From NCBI RefSeq assembly GCF_002422095.1, contig NZ_DITB01000074.1:1-37577 (forward strand): 37,577 nt of DNA, given 5' to 3'. The notes under the pieces were generated by a model, which worked only from the letters and a program-made list of their open reading frames with translations, was not told the origin of the DNA and did not search any database. The position numbers and the translations under genes were made by a program. Within the stretch, counting starts at the first letter, position 1. Every line of letters begins with the position of its first letter. This document shows, piece by piece, positions 7,905 through 16,473 of the stretch. The DNA comes from Flavobacterium sp. UBA6195. GTDB taxonomy: Bacteria > Bacteroidota > Bacteroidia > Flavobacteriales > Flavobacteriaceae.

Positions 7905-8486
7905 ATGAAAATAGGTCTGTATTTTGGAACGTTTAATCCCATTCATATTGGGCATTTGATCATTGCCAATCATATGGCGGAGCATTCTGATTTGGATCAA
8001 ATTTGGATGGTGGTTACACCTCATAATCCACACAAACAGAAAAGTTCGTTGTTAGATGATTATCATCGTTTGCACATGGTGCATTTGGCAACAGAAGATT
8101 TCCCGAAAATCCAGCCTTCGGATATCGAATTCAAACTACCACAGCCGAATTATACCGTAAATACCTTAGCGCATTTACAAGAAAAATTTCCGAAACATGA
8201 ATTTTCGTTAATCATGGGCGAAGACAATTTGAACTCGCTACACAAGTGGAAAAATTATGAAGTCATTTTGCAAAACCATGATATTTATGTCTATCCGCGA
8301 CTAAATTCAGGTGAAATTGATGAGCAATTTATCAATCATGAAAAAATTCACAGAGTTGGTGCACCTGTGATTGAATTGTCTTCTACTTTCATTCGCGAAA
8401 GCATTAAAAACGGTAAAAATGTAGTGCCAATGTTACCGAATAAAGTTTGGGAATATGTGGAACATAATTTGTTTTATAAGAAGTAA
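7905..8486 (+). CDS. nadD: Nicotinate-nucleotide adenylyltransferase
   Basis: This 193-residue enzyme adenylates nicotinate mononucleotide to deamido-NAD in NAD synthesis. It has the nucleotidyltransferase motif GTFNPIHIGH (8-17, with His14 and His17) and the C-terminal SSTFIRESI motif. I chose the ATG at 7905 because MKIGLYFGTFNPIH matches the family. An in-frame GTG at 7893 lies inside the preceding repeat. Confidence 0.95.
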   Translation: MKIGLYFGTFNPIHIGHLIIANHMAEHSDLDQIWMVVTPHNPHKQKSSLLDDYHRLHMVHLATEDFPKIQPSDIEFKLPQPNYTVNTLAHLQEKFPKHEFSLIMGEDNLNSLHKWKNYEVILQNHDIYVYPRLNSGEIDEQFINHEKIHRVGAPVIELSSTFIRESIKNGKNVVPMLPNKVWEYVEHNLFYKK

Positions 8487-8499
8487 ACTTAAATAGAAT

Positions 8500-9048
8500 A
8501 TGAATACTGATTTTGAAAAACAAATCGAAAATTTACCCAAGAAAGGTAACTCAATAAAGGACAAACTTTTCAATAAAGATTACTTTTTGCGTTCAACTGA
8601 ATTTGGTGTTTCAACAACTGAAAAAGAAGAAATTATTTTTGATACAAAAAAATCAAATAATGGAACATTAATAATAATTGGATTAGCAATTGTTTTAATA
8701 TGTTTTAGATTTAAAGACAGTGATAATTTTATTCCAATTTTAATCTTTTCAGGAATTGGAATGATTGCAAATCTTGTTTATTTGAAATTCAGAAAAAGTA
8801 AGTTGATAAAAATTAATTTAACAGGCTTTGAAATCGAGAATATTAAATATGAATGGGATGATATTTATGATTTTGGCGCTTTAGTAAAGCCCTCGAGACA
8901 TATTACTTACTATGAATTGATAATTTTTTCAAAATCAAAAGGTAAAAAAGTTTATAGTTTGTTTAGTTTTCAAAGTGATAAAGATGATATTTTAAAAAAT
9001 TTGAATTACTTCAATAAGAAATTTGAAACTAACAAATCTATTTCTTGA
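8500..9048 (+). CDS. Unknown membrane protein with two TM helices and a cytosolic tail
   Basis: I do not recognise this 182-residue protein. Residues 1-52 are charged. Two hydrophobic stretches follow (about 55-69, LIIIGLAIVLICF; and 78-97, IPILIFSGIGMIANLVYL) separated by a short loop. Then comes a beta-rich part (about 100-170) with a TGFEIENIKYEWDDIYDF element, like bacterial PH-type domains attached to a two-helix anchor. It starts 13 bases after nadD and may be read through from it. Its base composition is more AT-rich than nadD. Confidence 0.75.
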   Translation: MNTDFEKQIENLPKKGNSIKDKLFNKDYFLRSTEFGVSTTEKEEIIFDTKKSNNGTLIIIGLAIVLICFRFKDSDNFIPILIFSGIGMIANLVYLKFRKSKLIKINLTGFEIENIKYEWDDIYDFGALVKPSRHITYYELIIFSKSKGKKVYSLFSFQSDKDDILKNLNYFNKKFETNKSIS

Positions 9049-9082
9049 AAAATTTTGTATTTTTGAATAAGCAATTGAAAAC

Positions 9083-9283
9083 ATGAGTGTTGTATCTAAA
9101 AGATCGGAATTATTAAAATGGTTATCTTCTGTAGAAGATGAAACCACAATTAATCAATTGGATAATTTTAGAAAACAACACAAAACATTTAATTTCAAAA
9201 AGGAATTAGAAACTGCCATTACAGCTGAAGAATTAAAAAAACGAACAACTTCTTTTCTTAAAAGTTTAGAATGGCAGAAGTAA
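9083..9283 (+). CDS. Small protein, possible antitoxin of a two-gene module
   Basis: This 66-residue protein is predicted all-helical, with SELLKWLSSVEDETTINQLDN near the start and ITAEELKKRTTSFLKSLEW at the end. This arrangement recalls short Bacteroidetes antitoxin-like proteins encoded before RelE/ParE toxins. It overlaps the next gene by 13 bases in another frame, typical of such pairs. A -7 box (TATTTTTG, 9058-9065) lies 17 bases upstream. Function is inferred from size, order and overlap only. Confidence 0.6.
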   Translation: MSVVSKRSELLKWLSSVEDETTINQLDNFRKQHKTFNFKKELETAITAEELKKRTTSFLKSLEWQK

Positions 9284-9600
9284 AAGTTTTCTTCAAACCC
9301 GAAGTAGAACATTTTTTAAACGAATTAATTTATATCCTTTACAAGGAAAATTACTTTTCATATCTAGAAAATGCCATTGATTATAAAGATAAAATCATTG
9401 ATTTTATTGAAGAAAACATTTCGAATTTTCCATACAAAAATACGCCTTTACCTCTTTATTCATTGGGTTCAAAATTCATCTTCTATAATAGCAATTCAAG
9501 AACAACTTGGTATGTCTTTTTTGAAAATGAGGATCATCAATATTTGATAACTTACATTACAAACAACCACACTGAAATTGCTAAATTTTTAAAGCCTTAA
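9271..9600 (+). CDS. RelE/ParE-like protein, possible toxin
   Basis: This 109-residue protein shows the pattern of a RelE/ParE fold: VKVFFKPEVEHFLNEL at the N-terminus, helices with a DKIIDFIEENISNFP stretch, then beta strands FIFYNSNSRTTWYVFF and HQYLITYITNNHTEI at the C-terminus. The similarity is structural by eye and weak at residue level. It follows the small gene at 9083 with a 13-base overlap, consistent with an antitoxin-toxin operon. It could also be an unrelated small protein. Confidence 0.55.
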   Translation: MAEVKVFFKPEVEHFLNELIYILYKENYFSYLENAIDYKDKIIDFIEENISNFPYKNTPLPLYSLGSKFIFYNSNSRTTWYVFFENEDHQYLITYITNNHTEIAKFLKP

Positions 9601-9664
9601 CATTCCTTTACCATTCGTTACCAATCCCATTGCGTAACTTTGTATTCTTAAAAAATAAAATGTT

Positions 9665-10831
9665 ATGCTAAACTTCGAATTATACAATCCGGTAAATTAT
9701 GTCTTTGGAAAAGGACAAATTGCTAAACTAACTGATTTAGTTCCAACAAACACAAAGATTCTGCTAGCTTATGGAGGTGGAAGTATCTTCAAAAATGGTG
9801 TTTATGACCAAGTAAAAGCGGCTTTGCCGAATCACGATATTGTGGAATTTGGTGGCATTGAACCGAATCCTCGTTTTGAAACTTTGATGAAAGCGGTTGA
9901 GATTATTCGTGCTGAAAAAATTGGTTTCATCTTAGCTGTTGGTGGTGGAAGCGTGATTGATGGTGTGAAATTTATTTCGGCTGCCGTTAATTTTGAAGGC
10001 GATGAAGCGGATATTTTGAAAAAACGTATTTTATTCAAAGATGTTGCTAAAGTGATTCCTTTTGGAACCGTTTTAACGTTACCAGCAACCGGTTCGGAAA
10101 TGAATTCAGGCGCTGTGGTTACGATTGAAGCTACACAAGAAAAACTAACCTTAGGCGGAAGCGCTTTATTTCCGGTTTTCTCCATTGTTGATCCAACGGT
10201 AATTACTTCTTTACCAAAAAGACAATTACAAAACGGTGTTGTGGATGCTTTCACACACGTAATGGAACAATATTTAACCTATACTCACGATGCTTTATTG
10301 CAAGACCGAATTTCAGAAAGTATTTTACAAACGCTAATTGAAATTGGTCCAGATGTAGTAGAAAATCCAAATGATTATAAATTAGCTTCCAACTTTGTTT
10401 GGAGTGCCACCATGGCATTGAATGGCTTAATTCAAAAAGGAGTTCCTTCCGATTGGGCAACGCACATGATTGGCCATGAATTAACGGCTTTATACGAAAT
10501 TGATCATGCGAGAACATTAGCTATCATTGGTCCAAATTTATACCGCGTGATGTTCGACACGAAAAAAGAAAAATTAGCACAATACGGACAACGCGTTTGG
10601 AAAATTCAAGGCAATTCAACTGAAGAAATTGCAGAAAAAGCAATTGAAAAAACGGTTGAGTTCTTCCACAAAATGGGCATGAAAACCAAAATTTCGGAAA
10701 ACGCTGAAAACATCGAAAACACAGCTGATTTCATTGTAAATCGTTTCGAAGAAAGAGGTTGGAAAGCCATGGGTGAAAAACAGAATATTACTTTGGAAAA
10801 AGTAAGAGCTATTGTAGAAATGAGTTATTAA
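9665..10831 (+). CDS. Iron-containing alcohol dehydrogenase, YqhD type
   Basis: This 388-residue NADPH-dependent aldehyde reductase/butanol dehydrogenase is likely cytoplasmic. GGGS occurs at 37-40 and 93-96 (cofactor-binding loops). The metal ligands are Asp194 and His198 (DAFTHVMEQ), His267 (WATHMIGHE) and His281 (IDHARTLA). This numbering, as I recall it, matches E. coli YqhD (387 residues). YqhD reduces short aldehydes, including lipid-peroxidation products. A -7 box TAACTTTG lies at 9635-9642, 22 bases before the ATG. Confidence 0.92.
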   Translation: MLNFELYNPVNYVFGKGQIAKLTDLVPTNTKILLAYGGGSIFKNGVYDQVKAALPNHDIVEFGGIEPNPRFETLMKAVEIIRAEKIGFILAVGGGSVIDGVKFISAAVNFEGDEADILKKRILFKDVAKVIPFGTVLTLPATGSEMNSGAVVTIEATQEKLTLGGSALFPVFSIVDPTVITSLPKRQLQNGVVDAFTHVMEQYLTYTHDALLQDRISESILQTLIEIGPDVVENPNDYKLASNFVWSATMALNGLIQKGVPSDWATHMIGHELTALYEIDHARTLAIIGPNLYRVMFDTKKEKLAQYGQRVWKIQGNSTEEIAEKAIEKTVEFFHKMGMKTKISENAENIENTADFIVNRFEERGWKAMGEKQNITLEKVRAIVEMSY

Positions 10832-10837
10832 AAATTA

Positions 10838-10977
10838 AAACACGAATTTCACGAATTAACACGAATAATTTTTAATGCAAAATTTAGAAGTTTTTAGCAA
10901 AGTTTAGAAAGCTTTACTAAAAAATTGAACCTCAAAAAAGCAAAGAAAATTGGTGTTAATTCGTGGAATTCGTGTTT
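10838..10977. repeat. 140-bp element with 28-bp terminal inverted repeats
   Basis: The arms are 10838-10865 and 10950-10977. The left arm starts AAACACGAATTTCACGAATT and pairs with the right at 26 of 28 positions. They enclose 84 AT-rich bases with no open reading frame. It lies between the alcohol dehydrogenase and gpsA, which have separate transcription signals. It resembles a MITE or a long stem-loop. Confidence 0.8.
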
Positions 10978-11012
10978 AAATCCATTATAAAAAAGAGTTT
11001 CGCAAACGTTTT

Positions 11013-11042
11013 TTGTAAATCCTTTTTAAATGCCTATTTTTG
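11013..11042 (+). promoter_or_regulatory. Bacteroidetes-type promoter of gpsA
   Basis: TTG (11013-11015), 19 bases, then TATTTTTG (11035-11042). This fits the TTG-N19-TAnnTTTG consensus of flavobacterial housekeeping promoters. The box ends 22 bases before the gpsA ATG. Confidence 0.8.
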
Positions 11043-11064
11043 ATGTTCTAAATTAAATCGGAAA

Positions 11065-12060
11065 ATGGAAAATAAGCCAAAATTTGCAGTCATAGGAGGG
11101 GGAAGTTGGGCTACCGCAATTGCGAAAATGCTTTGTGAAAATCAAGACGAAATTGCTTGGTACATGCGAAGCACTTATGCTATTGAGCATTTAAAACATC
11201 AAAAACACAACCCAAACTATTTGAGTTCGGTTGCGTTTGACACTAATAAATTGAAACTTACAAACGATATCAACGAAGCAGTTGCCTATGCAGATTATCT
11301 GATTTTTGTAATTCCATCCGCTTTTTTAAGTAAAGAATTGGAGAACTTAACAGAAAGTTTGAAAAATAAATTTATTTTTTCTGCTATCAAAGGAATTGTT
11401 CCTGAATCGAGTTTGATTGTTGGTGAACATTTTCATACTAAATATGATATTCCATTTGAAAATATAGGTGTTGTAACAGGACCTTGCCATGCGGAAGAAG
11501 TGGCAATGGAACGTTTATCCTACTTAACGATTGCCTGTAGTGATAAGAAAAAAGCCAAATTCGTAGCTAAAAATTTGAGTTCGCATTACATCAAAGCCAA
11601 AACTTCAGATGATATCATTGGAACTGAATATGCAGCCGTTTTAAAAAATATTTACGCCATTGCGGCCGGAATTGCACATGGCTTAGGTTATGGCGATAAC
11701 TTTCAAGCGGTTTTGATGAGTAACGGTATTCGCGAAATGAAGAAATTCATTCGTAAAGTACATCGCATGAAACGAAACATTAACAATTCGGCTTATCTAG
11801 GCGACTTGTTAGTAACAGGATATTCCGTATTTTCTCGAAACAGAATGTTTGGAAACATGATAGGAAAAGGCTACACCGTAAAATCAGCACAAATGGAAAT
11901 GAGTATGGTAGCGGAAGGTTATTATGCGGTAAAAAGTGCTTACAAACTAAACCAAGAATACGGGGCTGATACTCCAATTATTGATGCGGTTTACAAAATT
12001 TTATACGAAAACAAAGACGCAAAAACCGTTTTTAAAGCCTTAACAGAAAAACTAAATTAA
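11065..12060 (+). CDS. gpsA: NAD(P)-dependent glycerol-3-phosphate dehydrogenase
   Basis: This 331-residue enzyme reduces dihydroxyacetone phosphate to sn-glycerol-3-phosphate for phospholipid synthesis. The Rossmann motif is GGGSWATA (11-18). Lys109 lies in SAIKGIVPES, VVTGPCHAEE at 136-145, and the catalytic Lys194 in EYAAVLKNIYAIAAGIAHGLG. A consensus promoter lies just upstream. The terC-like gene follows after four bases and is likely co-transcribed. Confidence 0.95.
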   Translation: MENKPKFAVIGGGSWATAIAKMLCENQDEIAWYMRSTYAIEHLKHQKHNPNYLSSVAFDTNKLKLTNDINEAVAYADYLIFVIPSAFLSKELENLTESLKNKFIFSAIKGIVPESSLIVGEHFHTKYDIPFENIGVVTGPCHAEEVAMERLSYLTIACSDKKKAKFVAKNLSSHYIKAKTSDDIIGTEYAAVLKNIYAIAAGIAHGLGYGDNFQAVLMSNGIREMKKFIRKVHRMKRNINNSAYLGDLLVTGYSVFSRNRMFGNMIGKGYTVKSAQMEMSMVAEGYYAVKSAYKLNQEYGADTPIIDAVYKILYENKDAKTVFKALTEKLN

Positions 12061-12064
12061 ATCC

Positions 12065-13069
12065 ATGCTATTCTCATTAAAAACAGGTGCAATTGATCAT
12101 TTAATCGATCACCCAGGAATTATTACGGCTTTTACGATTACCATCATTGCCATGTTGGTATTAGACTTAGGTGTTTTAAACAAAAAAGGACACGTGATTT
12201 CCAATCGTGAGGCGGCTATTTGGTCGGTGATTTGGATTTCTTTAGCAATGGGATTTAGTGGTATTATTTATCATTACATGGGAGCCGAAAAATTCATGCA
12301 ATTTCAAGGTGCGTATTGGATTGAAAAAGCACTTTCGGTTGATAATTTATTTGTATTTATTTTAGTTTTTGGCTATTTCAACGTTGCTAAAGAAGCCCAA
12401 CACAAAGTGTTATTTTGGGGTGTGATTGGGGCTTTGGTTTTTAGAGCAATATTCATTTTTGCGGGCGTTTGGCTATTGAACTACACCTATTTGCCTGAAA
12501 TGGAGCTTTTTGGATACATGGTTAAAATCAATTACTTGTTAACTCTTTTCGGAATTATTTTGATTGTTGCCGGAATTAAATCGGCACTGAGTCAAGAAGA
12601 AGATGAAGGAAGTAAAGATTTTACAAAAAGTCCAGGTGCTCGATTTGTATATAAATTTTTCAATGTAACCCATCAATACGATGGCGATAAATTCTTCACG
12701 ATTGAAAACGGACTTAAAGTAGCAACTCCTTTGTTTGTGGTAGTCGCAATTGTAGAATTTACCGACTTATTATTTGCGATTGACAGTATTCCAGCGATTT
12801 TTGCTATTGCTCCAGATGATCCTTTTATTTTGTATACGTCGAATATTTTTGCAATTTTAGGATTGCGTTCGTTGTATTTCCTTTTGGCGAACTTTATGTA
12901 CATGTTCAGTAAATTGAAATATGGATTAGGATTTATTTTGGCTTTTATCGGAACTAAAATGATTATAGCGCCGTTTTATCACGTTCCAACGAGTTTATCT
13001 TTGTCTGTTGTAGGCGGAGCTTTAATATTGTCTGTAATCGCTTCTTTGGTGTTTCCTGATAAGGATTAA
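12065..13069 (+). CDS. TerC/Alx-family integral membrane protein
   Basis: This 334-residue protein has about nine hydrophobic segments. It carries the family's acidic intramembrane motifs: WIEKALSVDNLFVFILVF (about 86-103) and VEFTDLLFAIDSIPAIFAI (about 227-245). TerC/Alx proteins are linked to tellurite resistance and to manganese homeostasis, and are proposed metal exporters. A nearly neutral loop with SQEEDEGSKDF lies mid-protein. It starts four bases after gpsA and ends before a strong hairpin. Confidence 0.9.
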   Translation: MLFSLKTGAIDHLIDHPGIITAFTITIIAMLVLDLGVLNKKGHVISNREAAIWSVIWISLAMGFSGIIYHYMGAEKFMQFQGAYWIEKALSVDNLFVFILVFGYFNVAKEAQHKVLFWGVIGALVFRAIFIFAGVWLLNYTYLPEMELFGYMVKINYLLTLFGIILIVAGIKSALSQEEDEGSKDFTKSPGARFVYKFFNVTHQYDGDKFFTIENGLKVATPLFVVVAIVEFTDLLFAIDSIPAIFAIAPDDPFILYTSNIFAILGLRSLYFLLANFMYMFSKLKYGLGFILAFIGTKMIIAPFYHVPTSLSLSVVGGALILSVIASLVFPDKD

Positions 13070-13088
13070 ATATTTGAACACAATATTA

Positions 13089-13136
13089 AACCGCAGATTC
13101 GCAGATTTAACCTAGTTAATCTGCGAATCTGCGGTT
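13089..13136. terminator. Palindromic hairpin repeat (CCGCAGATTCGCAGATT), likely bidirectional terminator
   Basis: A perfect 19-bp stem (13089-13107 with 13118-13136) with a ten-base loop lies between converging genes and is followed by a T tract. The arms recur almost unchanged at 16415-16459. It may be both a dispersed repeat and a terminator. Confidence 0.8.
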
Positions 13137-13148
13137 AATTTTTGGCTT

Positions 13149-15965
13149 TTACTTGATAGTAATTTCATCTATAAAAATAAAGGCATCACCGCCAGCACCT
13201 TGATGCCATTCCGGTAGTTTTCCGAAGTTTTTAGCGATTACTTTTACGTAACGAGCTTTTTTGCCTTTGATTTCATTAGAAGTGAAATTCAAAATCGTAT
13301 TTTCCTCTAATTTTGGATCTAAGGTATTGTTTACCGAACCGAAAAACATAAAATTTACATTATCATCCGAAATATAATAATCGACTTTCGTTGGCATTAA
13401 AATCCAAGAACGTTGGTCTTGTAAAAATCGTGCTGAAATTTCACTAACACTTTTTACTTCTTTTAAATCCACAACCGCTTCAAAATCCTGACTTTGGTAG
13501 CCTTGCCAATCGCCTTTTCTCCAGTTCTCCGTTCCTAAAACACCATCTAACAAACCTTCTGGACCACCGGCGTGATACTGCGGATTGTAAACCGATTTAA
13601 TATTGATGCTGTAATTGTTTGGTTTCTTGAAGAAGGTTGCAGAAATGGTATTGCTTTTTTGTCCATTATTTTCAACATAAGCAAAGACATCCGTAGTTAA
13701 ATCAATTGAAAATGGTTTAGTATATTTAATAAATATTCTATCATCTAATTTTGAAGTTGCATCATTTGTAGAGTAAAAAATCACATCATTTGAATTTTGA
13801 GATTTCAATTCGATTTTCAAATTGTCTTTAAACGCTTTGCTTTCCGCTTGAATTACAGGAACTGTAATTATTTCATAATAGCTTAAAGGATAATAATCTA
13901 ATTCGAATAATTCATCTCCTTCTTTTTCAAATCCAAAATCTACTAAAGTATTAGGAAAAGTTGGAAAAGTCTTATCAATTATTCGTTTCTTATTACCTTC
14001 AGAAACAACTATTTTATCAAAATATGGATGTCCTGGCGACCAAAATCCTCCAATACCAGGTGTAACCGAATAAATTCCCATTGAACTCAACACATACCAA
14101 GCACTCATTTGACCACAATCTTCGTTTCCAATTAAGCCGTCTGGCGTGTTGGTGTAAAAATTATCTAAAATATACTTGACTTTTGCATTTGTTTTTTCTG
14201 GTTTTCCCACGTAATTGTACAAATACGTCATGTGGTGACTTGGTTCGTTTCCGTGAGCATATTGTCCGATTAAACCCGTAACATCGACTTGTTCTCTACC
14301 AGTAGTTTTGCTTTCGCTGTTGAACATTTCGTCTAACTTCGCTTCAAATTTTTCTCGTCCGCCATACGCTTCAATCATGCCTTCAATATCTTGTGGCACG
14401 AAAAACGAGTATTGCCATGAATTTCCTTCAGTAAAATTATTGTTGACTTCTCTTGGGTCGAAAGGTTTGTCCCAACCCCCATTTTTCTTTGGACGCATGA
14501 AACCGGTTTCCCAATCGAAAATGTTTTTCCAATTTTGAGAACGTTTCATGAAATATTGATAATCCTCTTGTTTGTTTAAAATTTGTGCCATTTGCGCAAT
14601 ACACCAATCGTCATAGGCATATTCTAAGGTTTTGGAAACGCTTTCGTGTTCGTCATCAATCGAAATAAATCCGTTTTTCTTGTAGGCATCCAAACCTAAA
14701 ACATCGCGCATGGCAGACGCTTTGCTGGCTTCAAAAGCCTTTTCGTAATCAAAACCTTTTATTCCTTTTGCCATCGCATCAGCAATTACAGAAACCGAAT
14801 GATAGCCAATCATACAATCGGTTTCATTGGAAGCTAATTCCCAAACCGGTAATCTTCCTCCTTGTTCATATTGTTTGATGAAAGTGTTAATGTAATCAGC
14901 TGTTCGTTTTTTATCAATCAACGTGTATAATGGATGCGCGCCTCTAAACGTGTCCCAAAGCGAGAATACCGTGTAATAATCAAATCCTTCGGCTACATGA
15001 ATTTGGTTGTCTCTGCCGCGATATTTTCCGTCTAAATCTTGCGCGATATTAGGTTGCATCATGGTGTGATACAAAGCCGTGTAGAAAATGGCTAACTTGT
15101 CTTTATCATTAGAAGTGACTTCAATTTTTGATAATTCTTTGTTCCAAAGCGCAATAGCAGCTTTATGGACTTTATCGAAATTCCAATGTTTGATTTCGGA
15201 ACTGTTTAATTTCGCACCTTCGTAACTCGTTGGAGAAAGCGATACTTTTACGAGGATTTTTTCGCCTTTTTTGACTTGTTTTGAGAAGCTTAATGCCAAT
15301 GTTTGTATATCAAAATCATTTGAGTTTTTAATTCCTTTTGAATTCATCATTGGAGCATTAAATTCAATCCTTGCATACACATATTGATCTCTTGCCCAAG
15401 CTTCACTTCTCCTTAAAACTTCAATCGTCTTATCATCTATTATCTTTACTCTTCCTTCTAAAAGTTTATCACGATGTCTCAAATCTAAAATGATATTCGC
15501 TTGACCAGCATTATTAAACGTATATTCATGAAAACCAACGCGGGTTGAAGTGGTTAACCTAACATCAATATTATATTTATCTAAATGTACTGAATAAAAT
15601 CCTGCAGAAGCTTTTTCATTTTTATGTTGGAATTTTGAAGAATACAATTTTGAATCTAGAGTATTAATTCCAACCGTCGGCATCAACATAATGTCACCAT
15701 AATCTGAAACACCTGTTCCATTCAAATGCGTGTGGGAAAATCCGTAAATCAAATTATCGGAATAATTATAACCACTACAGCCATCCCAACTCCCATCGAT
15801 TCTAGTATCAGGAGAAAGTTGCACCATTCCGTAAGGCACTGTTGCGCCTGGGAATGTGTGTCCGTGACCGCCTGTTCCAATAAATGGGTTGACGTGTTTG
15901 GCGAAATCTTGTGCCTGAGAAATTGTTGTAGTTAAGAAAGCTAAAGCAATAAGAAATGGTTTCAT
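13149..15965 (-). CDS. Secreted GH92-family glycosidase (alpha-mannosidase type) with C-terminal accessory domains
   Basis: This 938-residue protein starts MKPFLIALAFLTTTISQAQ, a signal peptide. The mature start VNPFIGTGGHGHTFPGATVP is the GH92 signature. Glu513 in TEGNSWQYSF matches the family's general acid. YAHGNEPSHHMTYLYNYVG and GNEDCGQMSAWYV (Asp616) match the later catalytic region. GH92 enzymes are calcium-dependent exo-acting alpha-mannosidases releasing mannose from glycans. After about residue 690 comes a beta-rich chitobiase-C-like stretch, then about 790-938 a F5/8 type C (discoidin)-like domain ending DAFIFIDEITIK. It is likely exported to the periplasm or surface. It follows a small secreted gene by 20 bases. 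Linkage specificity is not predictable. Confidence 0.93.
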   Translation of the reverse strand: MKPFLIALAFLTTTISQAQDFAKHVNPFIGTGGHGHTFPGATVPYGMVQLSPDTRIDGSWDGCSGYNYSDNLIYGFSHTHLNGTGVSDYGDIMLMPTVGINTLDSKLYSSKFQHKNEKASAGFYSVHLDKYNIDVRLTTSTRVGFHEYTFNNAGQANIILDLRHRDKLLEGRVKIIDDKTIEVLRRSEAWARDQYVYARIEFNAPMMNSKGIKNSNDFDIQTLALSFSKQVKKGEKILVKVSLSPTSYEGAKLNSSEIKHWNFDKVHKAAIALWNKELSKIEVTSNDKDKLAIFYTALYHTMMQPNIAQDLDGKYRGRDNQIHVAEGFDYYTVFSLWDTFRGAHPLYTLIDKKRTADYINTFIKQYEQGGRLPVWELASNETDCMIGYHSVSVIADAMAKGIKGFDYEKAFEASKASAMRDVLGLDAYKKNGFISIDDEHESVSKTLEYAYDDWCIAQMAQILNKQEDYQYFMKRSQNWKNIFDWETGFMRPKKNGGWDKPFDPREVNNNFTEGNSWQYSFFVPQDIEGMIEAYGGREKFEAKLDEMFNSESKTTGREQVDVTGLIGQYAHGNEPSHHMTYLYNYVGKPEKTNAKVKYILDNFYTNTPDGLIGNEDCGQMSAWYVLSSMGIYSVTPGIGGFWSPGHPYFDKIVVSEGNKKRIIDKTFPTFPNTLVDFGFEKEGDELFELDYYPLSYYEIITVPVIQAESKAFKDNLKIELKSQNSNDVIFYSTNDATSKLDDRIFIKYTKPFSIDLTTDVFAYVENNGQKSNTISATFFKKPNNYSINIKSVYNPQYHAGGPEGLLDGVLGTENWRKGDWQGYQSQDFEAVVDLKEVKSVSEISARFLQDQRSWILMPTKVDYYISDDNVNFMFFGSVNNTLDPKLEENTILNFTSNEIKGKKARYVKVIAKNFGKLPEWHQGAGGDAFIFIDEITIK

Positions 15966-15985
15966 GTTGTGTTGTTGAAGTTGTA

Positions 15986-16333
15986 TTAAATTTTTATATT
16001 TTTCTTTTTCAATAATTTATCATTAAAAAAGTATTCTATTGTTTTCGAATCAATATTGATTTTTATAAAAGTGCAGTTTTTATACAATTTAAACTTAACT
16101 GGCGAACCCATAAATCTCAATTCAAAAATGGATTCAGAATAAATTCTATCAAAATTCAAAATTGCTTTTCCGTTAAAATCTGTAATAAATGTTGAATTAT
16201 TAGCTTTATTATGAATTGATGCTCCAGCTAAAGGTCCGTTCATACTGTAAACTTCTATGTTAACAGAACGTTCTTGAGATTGACTAAACCCAAATTGGAA
16301 AGTCAAAAGCAAAAAGAAAAGGATTTTCTTCAT
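15986..16333 (-). CDS. Small secreted protein with carboxypeptidase-regulatory-like fold
   Basis: This 115-residue protein has a signal peptide (MKKILFFLLLTFQFGFSQ). A short beta-sandwich pattern follows, NGPLAGASIHNKANNSTFITDFNGKAIL, like the carboxypeptidase D regulatory / CNA-B fold that often starts TonB-dependent receptors. Here it stands alone, with no plug or barrel. It is co-oriented with the GH92 gene, 20 bases upstream, and may share its transcript. Function unknown. Confidence 0.7.
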   Translation of the reverse strand: MKKILFFLLLTFQFGFSQSQERSVNIEVYSMNGPLAGASIHNKANNSTFITDFNGKAILNFDRIYSESIFELRFMGSPVKFKLYKNCTFIKINIDSKTIEYFFNDKLLKKKNIKI

Positions 16334-16414
16334 TTTAAACTTTTTTCAAAATATAAAATTGAGGAAAAAAATTGAGGAAAACAATCCTATATCTAAAAAG
16401 TAGAGAATTATAAA

Positions 16415-16468
16415 AACCGCAGATTCGCAGATTTAGTATTTAATCTGCGAATCTGCGGTATTTTTTTT
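16415..16468. terminator. Second CCGCAGATT hairpin repeat, terminator of the gene at 16474
   Basis: An 18-19 bp stem (16415-16433 with 16442-16459/60) and an eight-base loop, with T tracts on both sides. The arms equal those at 13089-13136, with a different loop. It begins six bases past the stop codon of the minus-strand gene at 16474. Confidence 0.78.
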
Positions 16469-16473
16469 AAAAT

